64,000 nt of DNA, from contig NZ_JAGFPE010000008.1 in the NCBI RefSeq assembly GCF_025962655.1, forward strand, positions 62,001-126,000. Reading direction: 5' to 3'. Shown here piece after piece: positions 29,141 through 36,556 of the stretch. The position numbers were made by a program, and so were the translations under genes. Every line of letters begins with the position of its first letter. Position 1 is the stretch's first letter. The notes under the pieces were generated by a model. The model was not told the DNA's origin and made no database searches. It was given only the letters and a program-made list of their open reading frames with translations. Source of the stretch: Candidatus Symbiopectobacterium sp. NZEC151. Lineage in GTDB: Bacteria; Pseudomonadota; Gammaproteobacteria; Enterobacterales; Enterobacteriaceae.

Positions 29141-30345
29141 GCCTGCTCAATGACACCAGCTTTGATAACTGTATCAAGTGTACGGTGTGCACCACGTACT
29201 GCCCGGTTTCCCGGGTGAATCCCCTTTACCCGGGGCCGAAGCAGGCTGGGCCGGACGGCGAACGTCTGCGTCTGAAAGATCCGGCGCTGTATGACGAGGC
29301 GCTGAAATATTGCACCAACTGCAAACGCTGCGAAGTGGCCTGCCCGTCGGATGTAAAAATTGGCGATATCATTCAGCGCGCCAAAGCACGCTATAACCCG
29401 CATCGTCCTTCACTGCGTGACACCATCCTCAGTCATACCGACCTGATGGGCACCGTATCTACGCCCTTTGCGCCATTGGTGAACGCGGCGACCGGGCTGA
29501 AACCGGTGCGCCAGTTGCTGGATAAAGCGCTGAAAATTGACCACCGACGTCAGCTGCCTAAATACTCGTTCGGCACTTTCCGCCGTTGGTATCGTCAACA
29601 AGCTGAAGCGCAAAAACAGTTTAGCGAGCAAATCGCGTATTTCCACGGCTGCTACGTTAACTACAACCATCCGCAGTTGGGCAAAGACCTGATCCGCGTA
29701 TTCAATGCGATGGGGATTGGCGTGCAATTGCTGGAAAAAGAGAAGTGCTGCGGCGTGCCGCTGATTGCTAACGGTTTTCATGCCAAGGCCAGAAAGCAGG
29801 CGCAGCAAAACGTGGGCTATCTGGAAGGCGCGGTACAGGGTAAAAATCTCACCGTGGTGGCGACGTCATCAAGCTGTACGGCGACGCTGCGTGACGAATA
29901 CCCGCATTTGCTGGGGGTTGATAACCATGCGGTGCGCGATAGCATCACGCTGGTGACGCGTGAGCTGTATCGCCTGTTAGAGCAAGGCAAAACGCTGCCG
30001 CTTAATCCGCTGCCGCTGCGCGTGGCGTATCACACGCCGTGCCATATGGAGAAAATGGGCTGGACTTCCTACACGCTGGATTTACTGCGCCGTATTCCTG
30101 GATTGGAGCTGGTGGTGCTGGAGTCCCAGTGCTGCGGTATCGCCGGAACCTACGGTTTTAAAAAGGAAAACTACACCACCTCGCAGGGGATTGGCGCGCC
30201 GCTGTTCCGCCAGATAGAGGAGAGTGGGGTGGATATGGTGGTCACTGACTGCGAAACCTGCAAATGGCAGGTTGAGATGTCGACCAGTAAACCTTGTGAG
30301 CACCCGATCACGTTATTAGCACGTGCGTTGGTGACGGAAAAATAA
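29137..30345 (+). CDS. glpC: Anaerobic glycerol-3-phosphate dehydrogenase subunit C
   Basis: Iron-sulphur membrane-anchoring subunit of GlpABC. Two ferredoxin-type clusters near the N-terminus (CIKCTVCTTYCP at about 12-23, CTNCKRCEVACP at about 59-70) and two CCG domains (KCCGVPL, QCCGIAG) of the heterodisulphide-reductase type that contact the quinone side. 402 residues, E. coli 396. The start overlaps the glpB stop (ATGA). Last gene of the operon; the Fur-controlled ryhB promoter follows 20 bases after its stop. Confidence 0.96.
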   Translation: MSLLNDTSFDNCIKCTVCTTYCPVSRVNPLYPGPKQAGPDGERLRLKDPALYDEALKYCTNCKRCEVACPSDVKIGDIIQRAKARYNPHRPSLRDTILSHTDLMGTVSTPFAPLVNAATGLKPVRQLLDKALKIDHRRQLPKYSFGTFRRWYRQQAEAQKQFSEQIAYFHGCYVNYNHPQLGKDLIRVFNAMGIGVQLLEKEKCCGVPLIANGFHAKARKQAQQNVGYLEGAVQGKNLTVVATSSSCTATLRDEYPHLLGVDNHAVRDSITLVTRELYRLLEQGKTLPLNPLPLRVAYHTPCHMEKMGWTSYTLDLLRRIPGLELVVLESQCCGIAGTYGFKKENYTTSQGIGAPLFRQIEESGVDMVVTDCETCKWQVEMSTSKPCEHPITLLARALVTEK

Positions 30346-30348
30346 TCC

Positions 30349-30378
30349 TTTACAGACGCGAATGATAATGATTATTAT
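30349..30378 (+). promoter_or_regulatory. ryhB promoter
   Basis: TTTACA (30349-30354) and TATTAT (30373-30378) with an 18-base spacer. The predicted start lies at about 30385, where a GCG start resembles the E. coli RyhB 5' end. The -10 box lies within the Fur box. Confidence 0.65.
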
Positions 30379-30382
30379 TGTC
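30364..30382 (+). promoter_or_regulatory. Fur box of ryhB
   Basis: GATAATGATTATTATTGTC matches the 19-bp Fur consensus GATAATGATAATCATTATC at 16 of 19 positions. It covers the -10 box of the small-RNA promoter, so iron-loaded Fur should block transcription. Confidence 0.9.
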
Positions 30383-30384
30383 AT

Positions 30385-30504
30385 GCGTTCCAGAGAGACT
30401 CGCGCATCGCTTTTCATGCGCTGACCGTCTCGCTGTGAAGGCACGACATTGCTCACATTGCTTCCAGTGTTTATTTAGCCAGCTCGGGTGCTGGCTTTTT
30501 TTTT
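30385..30504 (+). ncRNA. ryhB: RyhB small RNA
   Basis: Iron-stress small RNA that, with Hfq, represses mRNAs of iron-containing proteins when iron is low. The conserved core GCACGACATTGCTCACATTG (30441-30460) followed by CTTCCAGTG is virtually identical to E. coli RyhB, and the terminator is an AGCCAGC / GCTGGCT stem (30477-30483 / 30490-30496) with a nine-T tail. The Fur box overlaps the promoter. From the predicted start to the terminator it is about 120 nt, against about 90 in E. coli; the extra length is in the 5' stem-loop region. yhhW, a neighbour of the ryhB region in E. coli, lies downstream. The 5' end is an estimate. Confidence 0.92.
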
Positions 30505-30540
30505 GCCATATCAGAATCATGATTGCCCAAAAAATTATTT

Positions 30541-30816
30541 TTAAGGATATTCTTGTCTGGCATGAAGCACTCGCAGAATTTCTATCTGCAACTCGTCAAT
30601 AGTGTAAACAACAAGGTAATTGGGATGAACGACGATTTCCCGTGTACCAGGAACTCTGCCGGAGCGATAGAGGTAGGGATGTTGAGAGAGGTTTTCAGTG
30701 ACATGCACGATTTGCTGATGTAACTTGCTGCTGGCAACGGTGTTGTGTTGTTCGATGTAATCAATAATTTCTGCTAGATCGTAGAGTGCTGACGCTTTCC
30801 ATTTAACCCATTGCAC
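30541..30816 (-). CDS. RelE/ParE-family toxin
   Basis: 91-residue basic protein with the ParE/RelE toxin fold: the N-terminal helix pair KASALYDLAEIIDYIEQHNTVASSKL, the strand block GTREIVVHPNYLVVYTI and the family ending LRVLHARQEYP. ParE members poison gyrase; RelE members cut mRNA on the ribosome; the sequence does not decide which. It follows and overlaps its antitoxin gene by 14 bases, and converges on ryhB, ending 37 bases from the RyhB terminator. Confidence 0.85.
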   Translation of the reverse strand: MQWVKWKASALYDLAEIIDYIEQHNTVASSKLHQQIVHVTENLSQHPYLYRSGRVPGTREIVVHPNYLVVYTIDELQIEILRVLHARQEYP

Positions 30817-31003
30817 GCTTTCCCCTCAATGCGCGTTTTTCTTCCAGCAACTTATCTAACGTTGCCATGGCTTCATCATGTGGAATCCCGGGACGCGGGT
30901 CGTCTAGTGCTGCCTGCACTTTTGTACGAAACCAACTGTCGTAGCTGTCTGCCTGTTCCTGTGTTTCAAACTCGGACACAATAGGGGACAATTTGGTTAC
31001 CAT
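30803..31003 (-). CDS. Antitoxin of the PaaA2 / stability-determinant type
   Basis: 66 residues, acidic in the first half (SPIVSEFETQEQADSYDSWFRTKVQAALDDPRPGIPHDEAM) and basic at the end. This block is typical of the small PaaA2-like antitoxins, which lack a DNA-binding domain, paired with ParE-like toxins. RBS AAGGAGCC 7 bases before the ATG. Partner toxin gene overlaps by 14 bases. Without a third, regulatory gene upstream (paaR type), autoregulation is unclear. Confidence 0.75.
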   Translation of the reverse strand: MVTKLSPIVSEFETQEQADSYDSWFRTKVQAALDDPRPGIPHDEAMATLDKLLEEKRALRGKRAMG

Positions 31004-31239
31004 AGCGATAGGCTCCTTATCCTGCTGATGTTTTAACCAGTATAGCTTGTTCCATTATCCAGACCAAGCCGAGATAGGGCCGAATAGCAAGTCTGCGCGT
31101 CGCCTCGCCTATTCTTAATCGGTTGGTGTGCTCCCCCCACCTCTTTTAAATTTTTTGAACTGAGCGATGAGTTTTTTGCGCTTTCTTATTCGCCGCCTCC
31201 CGGTAGACTTAACATAACGACAACATTTGTGGAGGCGAT

Positions 31240-31935
31240 ATGATTTATTTACGACAGGCTGAGGCGCGTGGTCATGCGAACCACGGTTGGCTGGATAGCT
31301 GGCACAGTTTCTCCTTCGCAGACTATTACGATCCCAACTTTATGGGGTTCTCTGCGTTACGCGTGATCAACGAAGACTGCATTGAAGGCGGACAAGGGTT
31401 TGGCACCCACCCGCACAAAGACATGGAAATTCTGACCTATGTGCTGTCCGGCAAGGTGGAGCATCAGGACAGCATGGGAAACAAGGAGCAGATTCCGGCG
31501 GGTGAGTTTCAGATCATGAGCGCAGGCACCGGGATCCGCCATTCGGAATACAACGCCAGTCAGAATGAACTGCTGCATTTGTATCAGATCTGGATCATTC
31601 CGGAAAAAGCGGGCATCACGCCGCGTTACGAACAACGACGCTTCGACGCACCGCAGGGACGTCAGCTGGTGTTGTCACCGGATGCGCGTGACGGTTCGCT
31701 GAAGGTGTATCAGGACATGACGCTGTCGCGTTGGGCGCTGAAAGCGCAAGAGCAGTCGGAGTATCAGGTGCCAGCAGGCCGTCGCGTGTGGGTTCAGGTG
31801 GTACGGGGCGAGGTGGAAATCAACGGTCAGGCGGCAGGCGAGAGCGATGCGTTGGCGATATGGGACGAAGCAACCCTCTCGATTCACGCCACGCAACAGA
31901 GTGAAATCTTGCTGTTCGATCTGCCGCCGGTGTAA
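31240..31935 (+). CDS. yhhW: Pirin-family protein YhhW (quercetin 2,3-dioxygenase)
   Basis: Bicupin of the pirin family; E. coli YhhW has quercetin dioxygenase activity in vitro, and its physiological role is unknown. The metal site is visible in the N-terminal cupin: two His in GTHPHKDMEIL and His plus Glu in GTGIRHSEYNAS. 231 residues as in E. coli. RBS GTGGAGG. Close to ryhB as in E. coli. Confidence 0.93.
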   Translation: MIYLRQAEARGHANHGWLDSWHSFSFADYYDPNFMGFSALRVINEDCIEGGQGFGTHPHKDMEILTYVLSGKVEHQDSMGNKEQIPAGEFQIMSAGTGIRHSEYNASQNELLHLYQIWIIPEKAGITPRYEQRRFDAPQGRQLVLSPDARDGSLKVYQDMTLSRWALKAQEQSEYQVPAGRRVWVQVVRGEVEINGQAAGESDALAIWDEATLSIHATQQSEILLFDLPPV

Positions 31936-31941
31936 CGGATA

Positions 31942-31971
31942 ACGGTGCGTACCGGTGACGCACCGTTTTTT
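31942..31971 (+). terminator. yhhW terminator
   Basis: Perfect 9-bp stem ACGGTGCGT / ACGCACCGT with a 7-base loop and a six-T tail, directly after yhhW. One of the clearest intrinsic terminators in the window. Confidence 0.9.
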
Positions 31972-31978
31972 GTCCTTC

Positions 31979-32593
31979 TCAGGGGGCCTCTGCGGGAAGC
32001 AGCGTGCAGAGCGCCGCGCTGTCGGTCAATACCGTATCGACATCTTCATAGGATTGTGGGGTGACCACGCTTTTCTCTTCGTGCCAGGTATAGAGCGGCA
32101 CGCCAGGGTCGTCGTGACTTTCCTGCAACACGTAACGTTGCAGTTTGATCGGTTGTGCGTCGGTTAAATCCTCTCCCACTTTCTCGGCGGTGATTAACCG
32201 CAACCCTTGCGGGTAGCGCACCAGTTGAAAATCGAAAATTTTCTGCCGCGATGCCGCAATACGATAATCAAACCAGATAAACGCGTCGCTGTTGGGAAGG
32301 GGCACCAGCGAGTAACCGTCCGGGGTTTTGATGTAAAAACTCAAGCCGCGGTTGGGGTGCGAGGTGTTGTTTTCGAAGGTGGCTAGCACCGCGAAATCCG
32401 CTGAGGTCGGGTGTGCCAGCGCCAGATTATTCACACCCTGTTGCAGCGGCACCAGACTCAGACCGATGGGGCTCGAGCCCGCCGCACTCGGACTAGCAGC
32501 TATCGTCATACCGCTGTAAAACAGCAGCGCGGCGAGGATGCGCCGAGCGTTGGTAAGCAAAAACATAGCGGTGATTATCCCTTTCATGCCCAC
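31979..32593 (-). CDS. Exported protein resembling CarG (carbapenem self-resistance family)
   Basis: Up to 204 residues with an N-terminal signal sequence (hydrophobic ARRILAALLFYSGMTIAAS). The body carries LQQGVNNLAL, FAVLATFENNTSHPNRGLSFYI and a late SYEDVDTVL block that resemble the QGVN..R.NFNAH..T.Y and CDV blocks of CarG-like proteins as I recall them. CarG confers carbapenem self-resistance in producers; CarG-like proteins also occur without a carbapenem cluster, and none is visible here. The start could also be ATG 32566 (195 residues). It follows yhgN on the same strand. Family call is moderate; function not known. Confidence 0.5.
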   Translation of the reverse strand: MGMKGIITAMFLLTNARRILAALLFYSGMTIAASPSAAGSSPIGLSLVPLQQGVNNLALAHPTSADFAVLATFENNTSHPNRGLSFYIKTPDGYSLVPLPNSDAFIWFDYRIAASRQKIFDFQLVRYPQGLRLITAEKVGEDLTDAQPIKLQRYVLQESHDDPGVPLYTWHEEKSVVTPQSYEDVDTVLTDSAALCTLLPAEAP

Positions 32594-32621
32594 GGAAGGC
32601 GAAAACCGGTCAGTAACCGTC

Positions 32622-33215
32622 TCATTTCATCAGGTAAGTGCGGATGCCATCCAGGAACATCTGGGTCGAAAGCATCACCAGAATCAGCCCCATCAAGCGC
32701 TCCAGCGCGGCGACGCCTTTCTCACCCAGCAAGCGCAAAAACAGATCGGACATCAGCAGGATGATAAACGAAATCCCCCAGGCGATGCAGAGTGCCAGCG
32801 TTAAATGCGGCAACTGATCCGGATATTGATGCGATAGCAGCATCAGTGCCGCCAGAATCGACGGTCCGGCGACCAGCGGGATCGCCATCGGCACCAGAAA
32901 GGGTTCTTCCCCGGCGGGCAACCCGCTGCTGTTGCTTTCCTGCGACGGGAATATCATGCGGATAGCGATTAAAAACAGCACGATGCCGCCCGAAATCGAG
33001 ACGGTTTCGGTACGCAGATTGAGAAACGCCAGAATACGTTCGCCCGCAAACAGAAAAATCAGCATCAACCCAAGGGCGATTACCATCTCACGAATCAGTA
33101 CCACCCGTCGGCGCTTCGGGTCCAGATGTTTCAGCACCGACATAAAAATGGGCAAATTACCCAACGGATCCATAATTAACAGCAACAAAATGGTTGCTGA
33201 GATCATTTCGCTCAT
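32622..33215 (-). CDS. yhgN: MarC/NAAT-family membrane protein YhgN
   Basis: 197 residues, six membrane segments, the same length as E. coli YhgN and clearly orthologous: LIMDPLGNLPIFMSVLKHLDPKRRR, GLPAGEEPFLVPMAIPLVAGPS and LGEKGVAALERLMGLILVM are the MarC-family blocks. Transport function is not established. Divergent from asd as in E. coli. Confidence 0.94.
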   Translation of the reverse strand: MSEMISATILLLLIMDPLGNLPIFMSVLKHLDPKRRRVVLIREMVIALGLMLIFLFAGERILAFLNLRTETVSISGGIVLFLIAIRMIFPSQESNSSGLPAGEEPFLVPMAIPLVAGPSILAALMLLSHQYPDQLPHLTLALCIAWGISFIILLMSDLFLRLLGEKGVAALERLMGLILVMLSTQMFLDGIRTYLMK

Positions 33216-33571
33216 GGTGGTGGTGGACTCCTGTTATCCCTTTAATGATGCCACCGCATTAGCCTCATTGCTGAAAAAGCCGGTGTCATCGAATAAATTC
33301 ACTTGCGACTTCTGATACATTTTGTAAGGTTGATAGTCATCACTTTATGTAATATTTGCTGAGTTTGGTGATAAACCGATTTTTATTACCCCTCGCTCTG
33401 CCGTCATGATAGTCCTGCCGCCACGGTTTTCGCGCGTTTGCGTGCGGTAAACCTATTGTTCTGCAAGACATTCACCTGACAAGAACAGGGTAACAGAGTG
33501 TGTGTCGGCCGTCAGTACTGCCTGTGTGGCAGTCCAAATTCTTTGTGTCATCCCAAGGCAGGATTGTTACC
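33216..33571. promoter_or_regulatory. yhgN / asd divergent intergenic region
   Basis: 356 non-coding bases with an AT-rich yhgN side. A 6-bp hairpin ACTGCC-TGTGT-GGCAGT (33517-33533) lies 38 bases before the asd start and may shape the asd 5' UTR. I see no lysine riboswitch and no convincing promoter hexamers. Confidence 0.4.
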
Positions 33572-34675
33572 ATGAAAAATGTTGGTTTTATCGGCTGGCG
33601 CGGTATGGTGGGTTCCGTTCTGATGCAGCGTATGCAGGAAGAGCGTGATTTTGACCTGATTCGTCCGGTGTTCTTTTCCACGTCACAACACGGCCAGGCT
33701 GCCCCGGTGCTGGGTGGACAGCAGGGCACGTTGCAAGATGCCTACAATCTGGATGCACTGCGCGCGCTGGATATCATCATTACCTGCCAGGGCGGTGATT
33801 ACACCAACGAGGTTTACCCTAAGCTGCGCGAAAGCGGCTGGCAGGGTTACTGGATTGATGCCGCCTCCTCGCTGCGTATGCGCGATGACGCCATCATCAT
33901 CCTCGATCCGGTCAACCATGATGTGATCAAACAGGGCTTGGACAAAGGCATTAACACCTTCGTTGGCGGCAACTGTACCGTCAGCCTGATGCTGATGTCA
34001 CTGGGTGGCCTGTTTGCGCACGATCTGGTGGAATGGGCTTCTGTGGCGACCTATCAGGCGGCATCCGGCGGCGGTGCGCGCCATATGCGCGAATTGCTGG
34101 TGCAAATGGGTCTGCTGCACAATGATGTGGCGAAAGAGTTGCAGGATCCAGCCTCTGCCATTCTGGATATCGAACGTAAAGTTACTGCGCTGACGCGCAG
34201 TGGCACGCTGCCGACCGACAATTTCGGCGTGCCGTTGGCGGGCAGCCTGATCCCATGGATCGATAAGCAACTGGACAACGGCCAAAGCCGCGAAGAGTGG
34301 AAAGGTCAGGCGGAAACCAACAAGATCCTCGGCACCCAGTCGGTGATCCCGGTTGATGGATTGTGCGTCCGCGTCGGGGCGCTGCGCTGCCATAGCCAGG
34401 CGTTCACACTGAAACTGAAGAAAGATGTTCCGGTGTCTGAAATCGAACAACTGCTGGCAACCCATAACGATTGGGTGAAAGTGGTGCCAAACGATCGCGA
34501 GATCTCCATGCGTGAGTTGACGCCTGCTGCGGTAACCGGCACGCTCTCCACGCCGGTGGGTCGTCTGCGTAAACTGAACATGGGGCCGCAGTATCTCTCT
34601 GCCTTTACGGTGGGTGACCAACTGCTGTGGGGCGCGGCGGAACCGCTGCGCCGTATGCTGCGCATCCTGCTGTAG
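33572..34675 (+). CDS. asd: Aspartate-semialdehyde dehydrogenase
   Basis: Reduces aspartyl phosphate to aspartate semialdehyde, the branch point to lysine/diaminopimelate, methionine and threonine. ATG at 33572 ([21 protein letters not shown]), 367 residues as in E. coli; the NADP-binding GWRGMVGSV is at 8-16, the active-site Cys135 is in [10 protein letters not shown] and the active-site His in RCHSQAF. The frame is open upstream to 33500 but without RBS or homology. In E. coli glgB follows; here 11 kb of other genes intervene. Confidence 0.97.
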   Translation: MKNVGFIGWRGMVGSVLMQRMQEERDFDLIRPVFFSTSQHGQAAPVLGGQQGTLQDAYNLDALRALDIIITCQGGDYTNEVYPKLRESGWQGYWIDAASSLRMRDDAIIILDPVNHDVIKQGLDKGINTFVGGNCTVSLMLMSLGGLFAHDLVEWASVATYQAASGGGARHMRELLVQMGLLHNDVAKELQDPASAILDIERKVTALTRSGTLPTDNFGVPLAGSLIPWIDKQLDNGQSREEWKGQAETNKILGTQSVIPVDGLCVRVGALRCHSQAFTLKLKKDVPVSEIEQLLATHNDWVKVVPNDREISMRELTPAAVTGTLSTPVGRLRKLNMGPQYLSAFTVGDQLLWGAAEPLRRMLRILL

Positions 34676-34689
34676 TCCCCGCTGGATTG

Positions 34690-34714
34690 CATGCCCCGCG
34701 CTGCGCGGGGCATG
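34690..34714 (+). terminator. asd terminator
   Basis: Near-perfect palindrome CATGCCCCGCGC-T-GCGCGGGGCATG (effective stem of 9-10 bp) followed by TTATTTTTC, 14 bases after the asd stop. Confidence 0.8.
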
Positions 34715-34779
34715 TTATTTTTCACTTCCTGCCGTTACTTTCTTTGTGCTGATATCACCTGTCATGCTCTCCACCGCTG

Positions 34780-36270
34780 TTAGCGGCATGCGGCATCAAT
34801 CCCGTTGACCTTTTCAGTGACGTTTTGCCTGACCACGTTTTCGATACGGTGGGCAAAGGTATTCAATCTCAGCCAGTGCCGCGTGAGTGCCTGACGATTT
34901 CCCACCATGAGCTGCATGCGCAGCGCCTCTTCCTCTGTCGTTAGTCGAGAGGCATGTTCAAGCAGGGCGGAGGCGAAGTCACAGTCTGAAAAATAAGCGA
35001 TCGCCTCGTTGCGGTTAGCGGGGTAGTGGTGGCTTTGCCATTGCTGCAAGGGGCGAAGGCAGCCGTGATCGGCCAGCTTCACCATCAGGCTCAACTGGTA
35101 ATGTGCGCGCTGACCATAGCATCCGCTCATCAGATATCCGCGTGCGACCTGGCGGATGATAGAGAGATTATTCAAAATGGCGTTCACGTTATCTGGCGGG
35201 CCGCCGGTCTGTGCCAAACAGAATGGCCCGGCGAGATGACGCGTGCCGTTGAGCAAGCCATGGCGGCGAAATGTGGGGTATTGTCGGACATTGTTGAGGC
35301 TATAGACGCAGAGCGAGAGCTTCTCGAAGCGGTGCTGGATGCGTCGCACCTGCTCCAACGTGGGATGGTCGACACTGTCGAACACCGCCATAAGGTCGAT
35401 ATCCGAATCCGTCCCCATATCGCCGTGTGCCGCGCTGCCATGCAGATAAAGCGATAGCAGACGGTCACCGAAGGCGGCGTTGAGCGCATCGACGATAGGC
35501 GTCGTCATGGCATGAATCGCCGCAGGCGCTGTTTCAGCGCGTTGGGCGATCACGCCCTGTGTATCCGGGTAGCCTGCGGCAATGTGTTGGGCGTAACACT
35601 CTACGATGGCGCTCAGTCGTGCAGCGGCGGCGCGAAAGGTATTCGCGTTTTCCAACAGTGAGCGTTCAAAGGGCTGCCAGTGGCTGTTGGTATAGGTTAA
35701 CCAGCGTAGGTCTTCTTTATGCATTCCCGCGACTGACAGCGGACTGTGATGACGCGTTTCCAACTGTCCCAGCAATTTGCTGAGTCCCTTTTCGGCATAG
35801 CGCATTGCCCAGCCCAGTTGACGCACGCCCCAGGCATGCACCTTTGCGGGCAAATCACGCAGATAGTAGAGGCGAGCAATATGGGTTGTGGCGAAAACCG
35901 CCTGTCGCAGAGCATCCGGATAGTCGGGCTCGCACGCGGCGAGCGCGCGTTCTGTCGAGGCGTTACGGTAGGGCCAGGGACAGATGTGGAACTGCCAGCG
36001 ACCGTGAGCAGGATAGTCGGCTAATTCTCTTTCTGTGAGATAATTCAATGACAGCTCGGGAAACTCCGCGTGCAGATACTGTGCTGCAAATGCCATTTTT
36101 TCCCCACCGTCCTCGTGCACGATCAAATAATAATGGCCGACAGCGCGTGATGAATAATCAGGCTGTCGTAAAAAGGCATCTGTCTCTGCAATACCGGACA
36201 GGTTATCGCCAAACAGATATTTGGCTGTGGTGCAAAAATGCTGCGTACGGGCATCTGTTTTTTGATTCAT
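34780..36270 (-). CDS. Nucleotidyltransferase-domain protein of unknown function
   Basis: 496 residues. A pol-beta-type nucleotidyltransferase signature lies at 278-293 (GSAAHGDMGTDSDIDL, metal-binding Asp290 and Asp292), with the third-Asp strand region probably at LSLCVYSL. Residues 1-250 are of no family I recognise (rich in His, Tyr, Trp); residues 340-496 are helical, as in proteins where the transferase is followed by a substrate-binding helical bundle. This resembles aminoglycoside adenylyltransferase-like or MNT domains, but the length is unusual. The RBS is weak. It is the downstream partner of the ThDP enzyme gene, 286 bases away on the same strand. Substrate unknown. Confidence 0.7.
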   Translation of the reverse strand: MNQKTDARTQHFCTTAKYLFGDNLSGIAETDAFLRQPDYSSRAVGHYYLIVHEDGGEKMAFAAQYLHAEFPELSLNYLTERELADYPAHGRWQFHICPWPYRNASTERALAACEPDYPDALRQAVFATTHIARLYYLRDLPAKVHAWGVRQLGWAMRYAEKGLSKLLGQLETRHHSPLSVAGMHKEDLRWLTYTNSHWQPFERSLLENANTFRAAAARLSAIVECYAQHIAAGYPDTQGVIAQRAETAPAAIHAMTTPIVDALNAAFGDRLLSLYLHGSAAHGDMGTDSDIDLMAVFDSVDHPTLEQVRRIQHRFEKLSLCVYSLNNVRQYPTFRRHGLLNGTRHLAGPFCLAQTGGPPDNVNAILNNLSIIRQVARGYLMSGCYGQRAHYQLSLMVKLADHGCLRPLQQWQSHHYPANRNEAIAYFSDCDFASALLEHASRLTTEEEALRMQLMVGNRQALTRHWLRLNTFAHRIENVVRQNVTEKVNGIDAACR

Positions 36271-36556
36271 GATGGCTATAGATCCATGTGTTTTATGTCA
36301 TTGACTAAACGAGGTGAACCCGGTATTTACGCGGCGATGTTTTTCAATCTGGGTAAATACATGCTTAACCCTGTTTTCTATTTTGCGTTTCGATAATAAT
36401 TGGTGTTCAGCGTTCTGATGGTTTTCTGCGTATTTCAGCAGAAAATGTTTTCATGTAATTAGCCTGATTCGTTAAGTGTCGTTTTTTATAAAATAAGTGG
36501 TGTGTGCTTGAGTGATGACAGTCAATTGCGGGTCAGGCGATAGGCTGTAAAAGGTT
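36271..36556. other. AT-rich gap between nucleotidyltransferase and ThDP-enzyme genes
   Basis: 286 bases, noticeably AT-richer than the surrounding core genes. No gene, hairpin with T-tail or clear promoter could be assigned. The low GC hints that this two-gene block came from another source. Confidence 0.4.

Noticed and set aside
33216-33571. Possible lysine riboswitch before asd
   Set aside because: I could not find the conserved lysine-riboswitch core; only a short hairpin is present.
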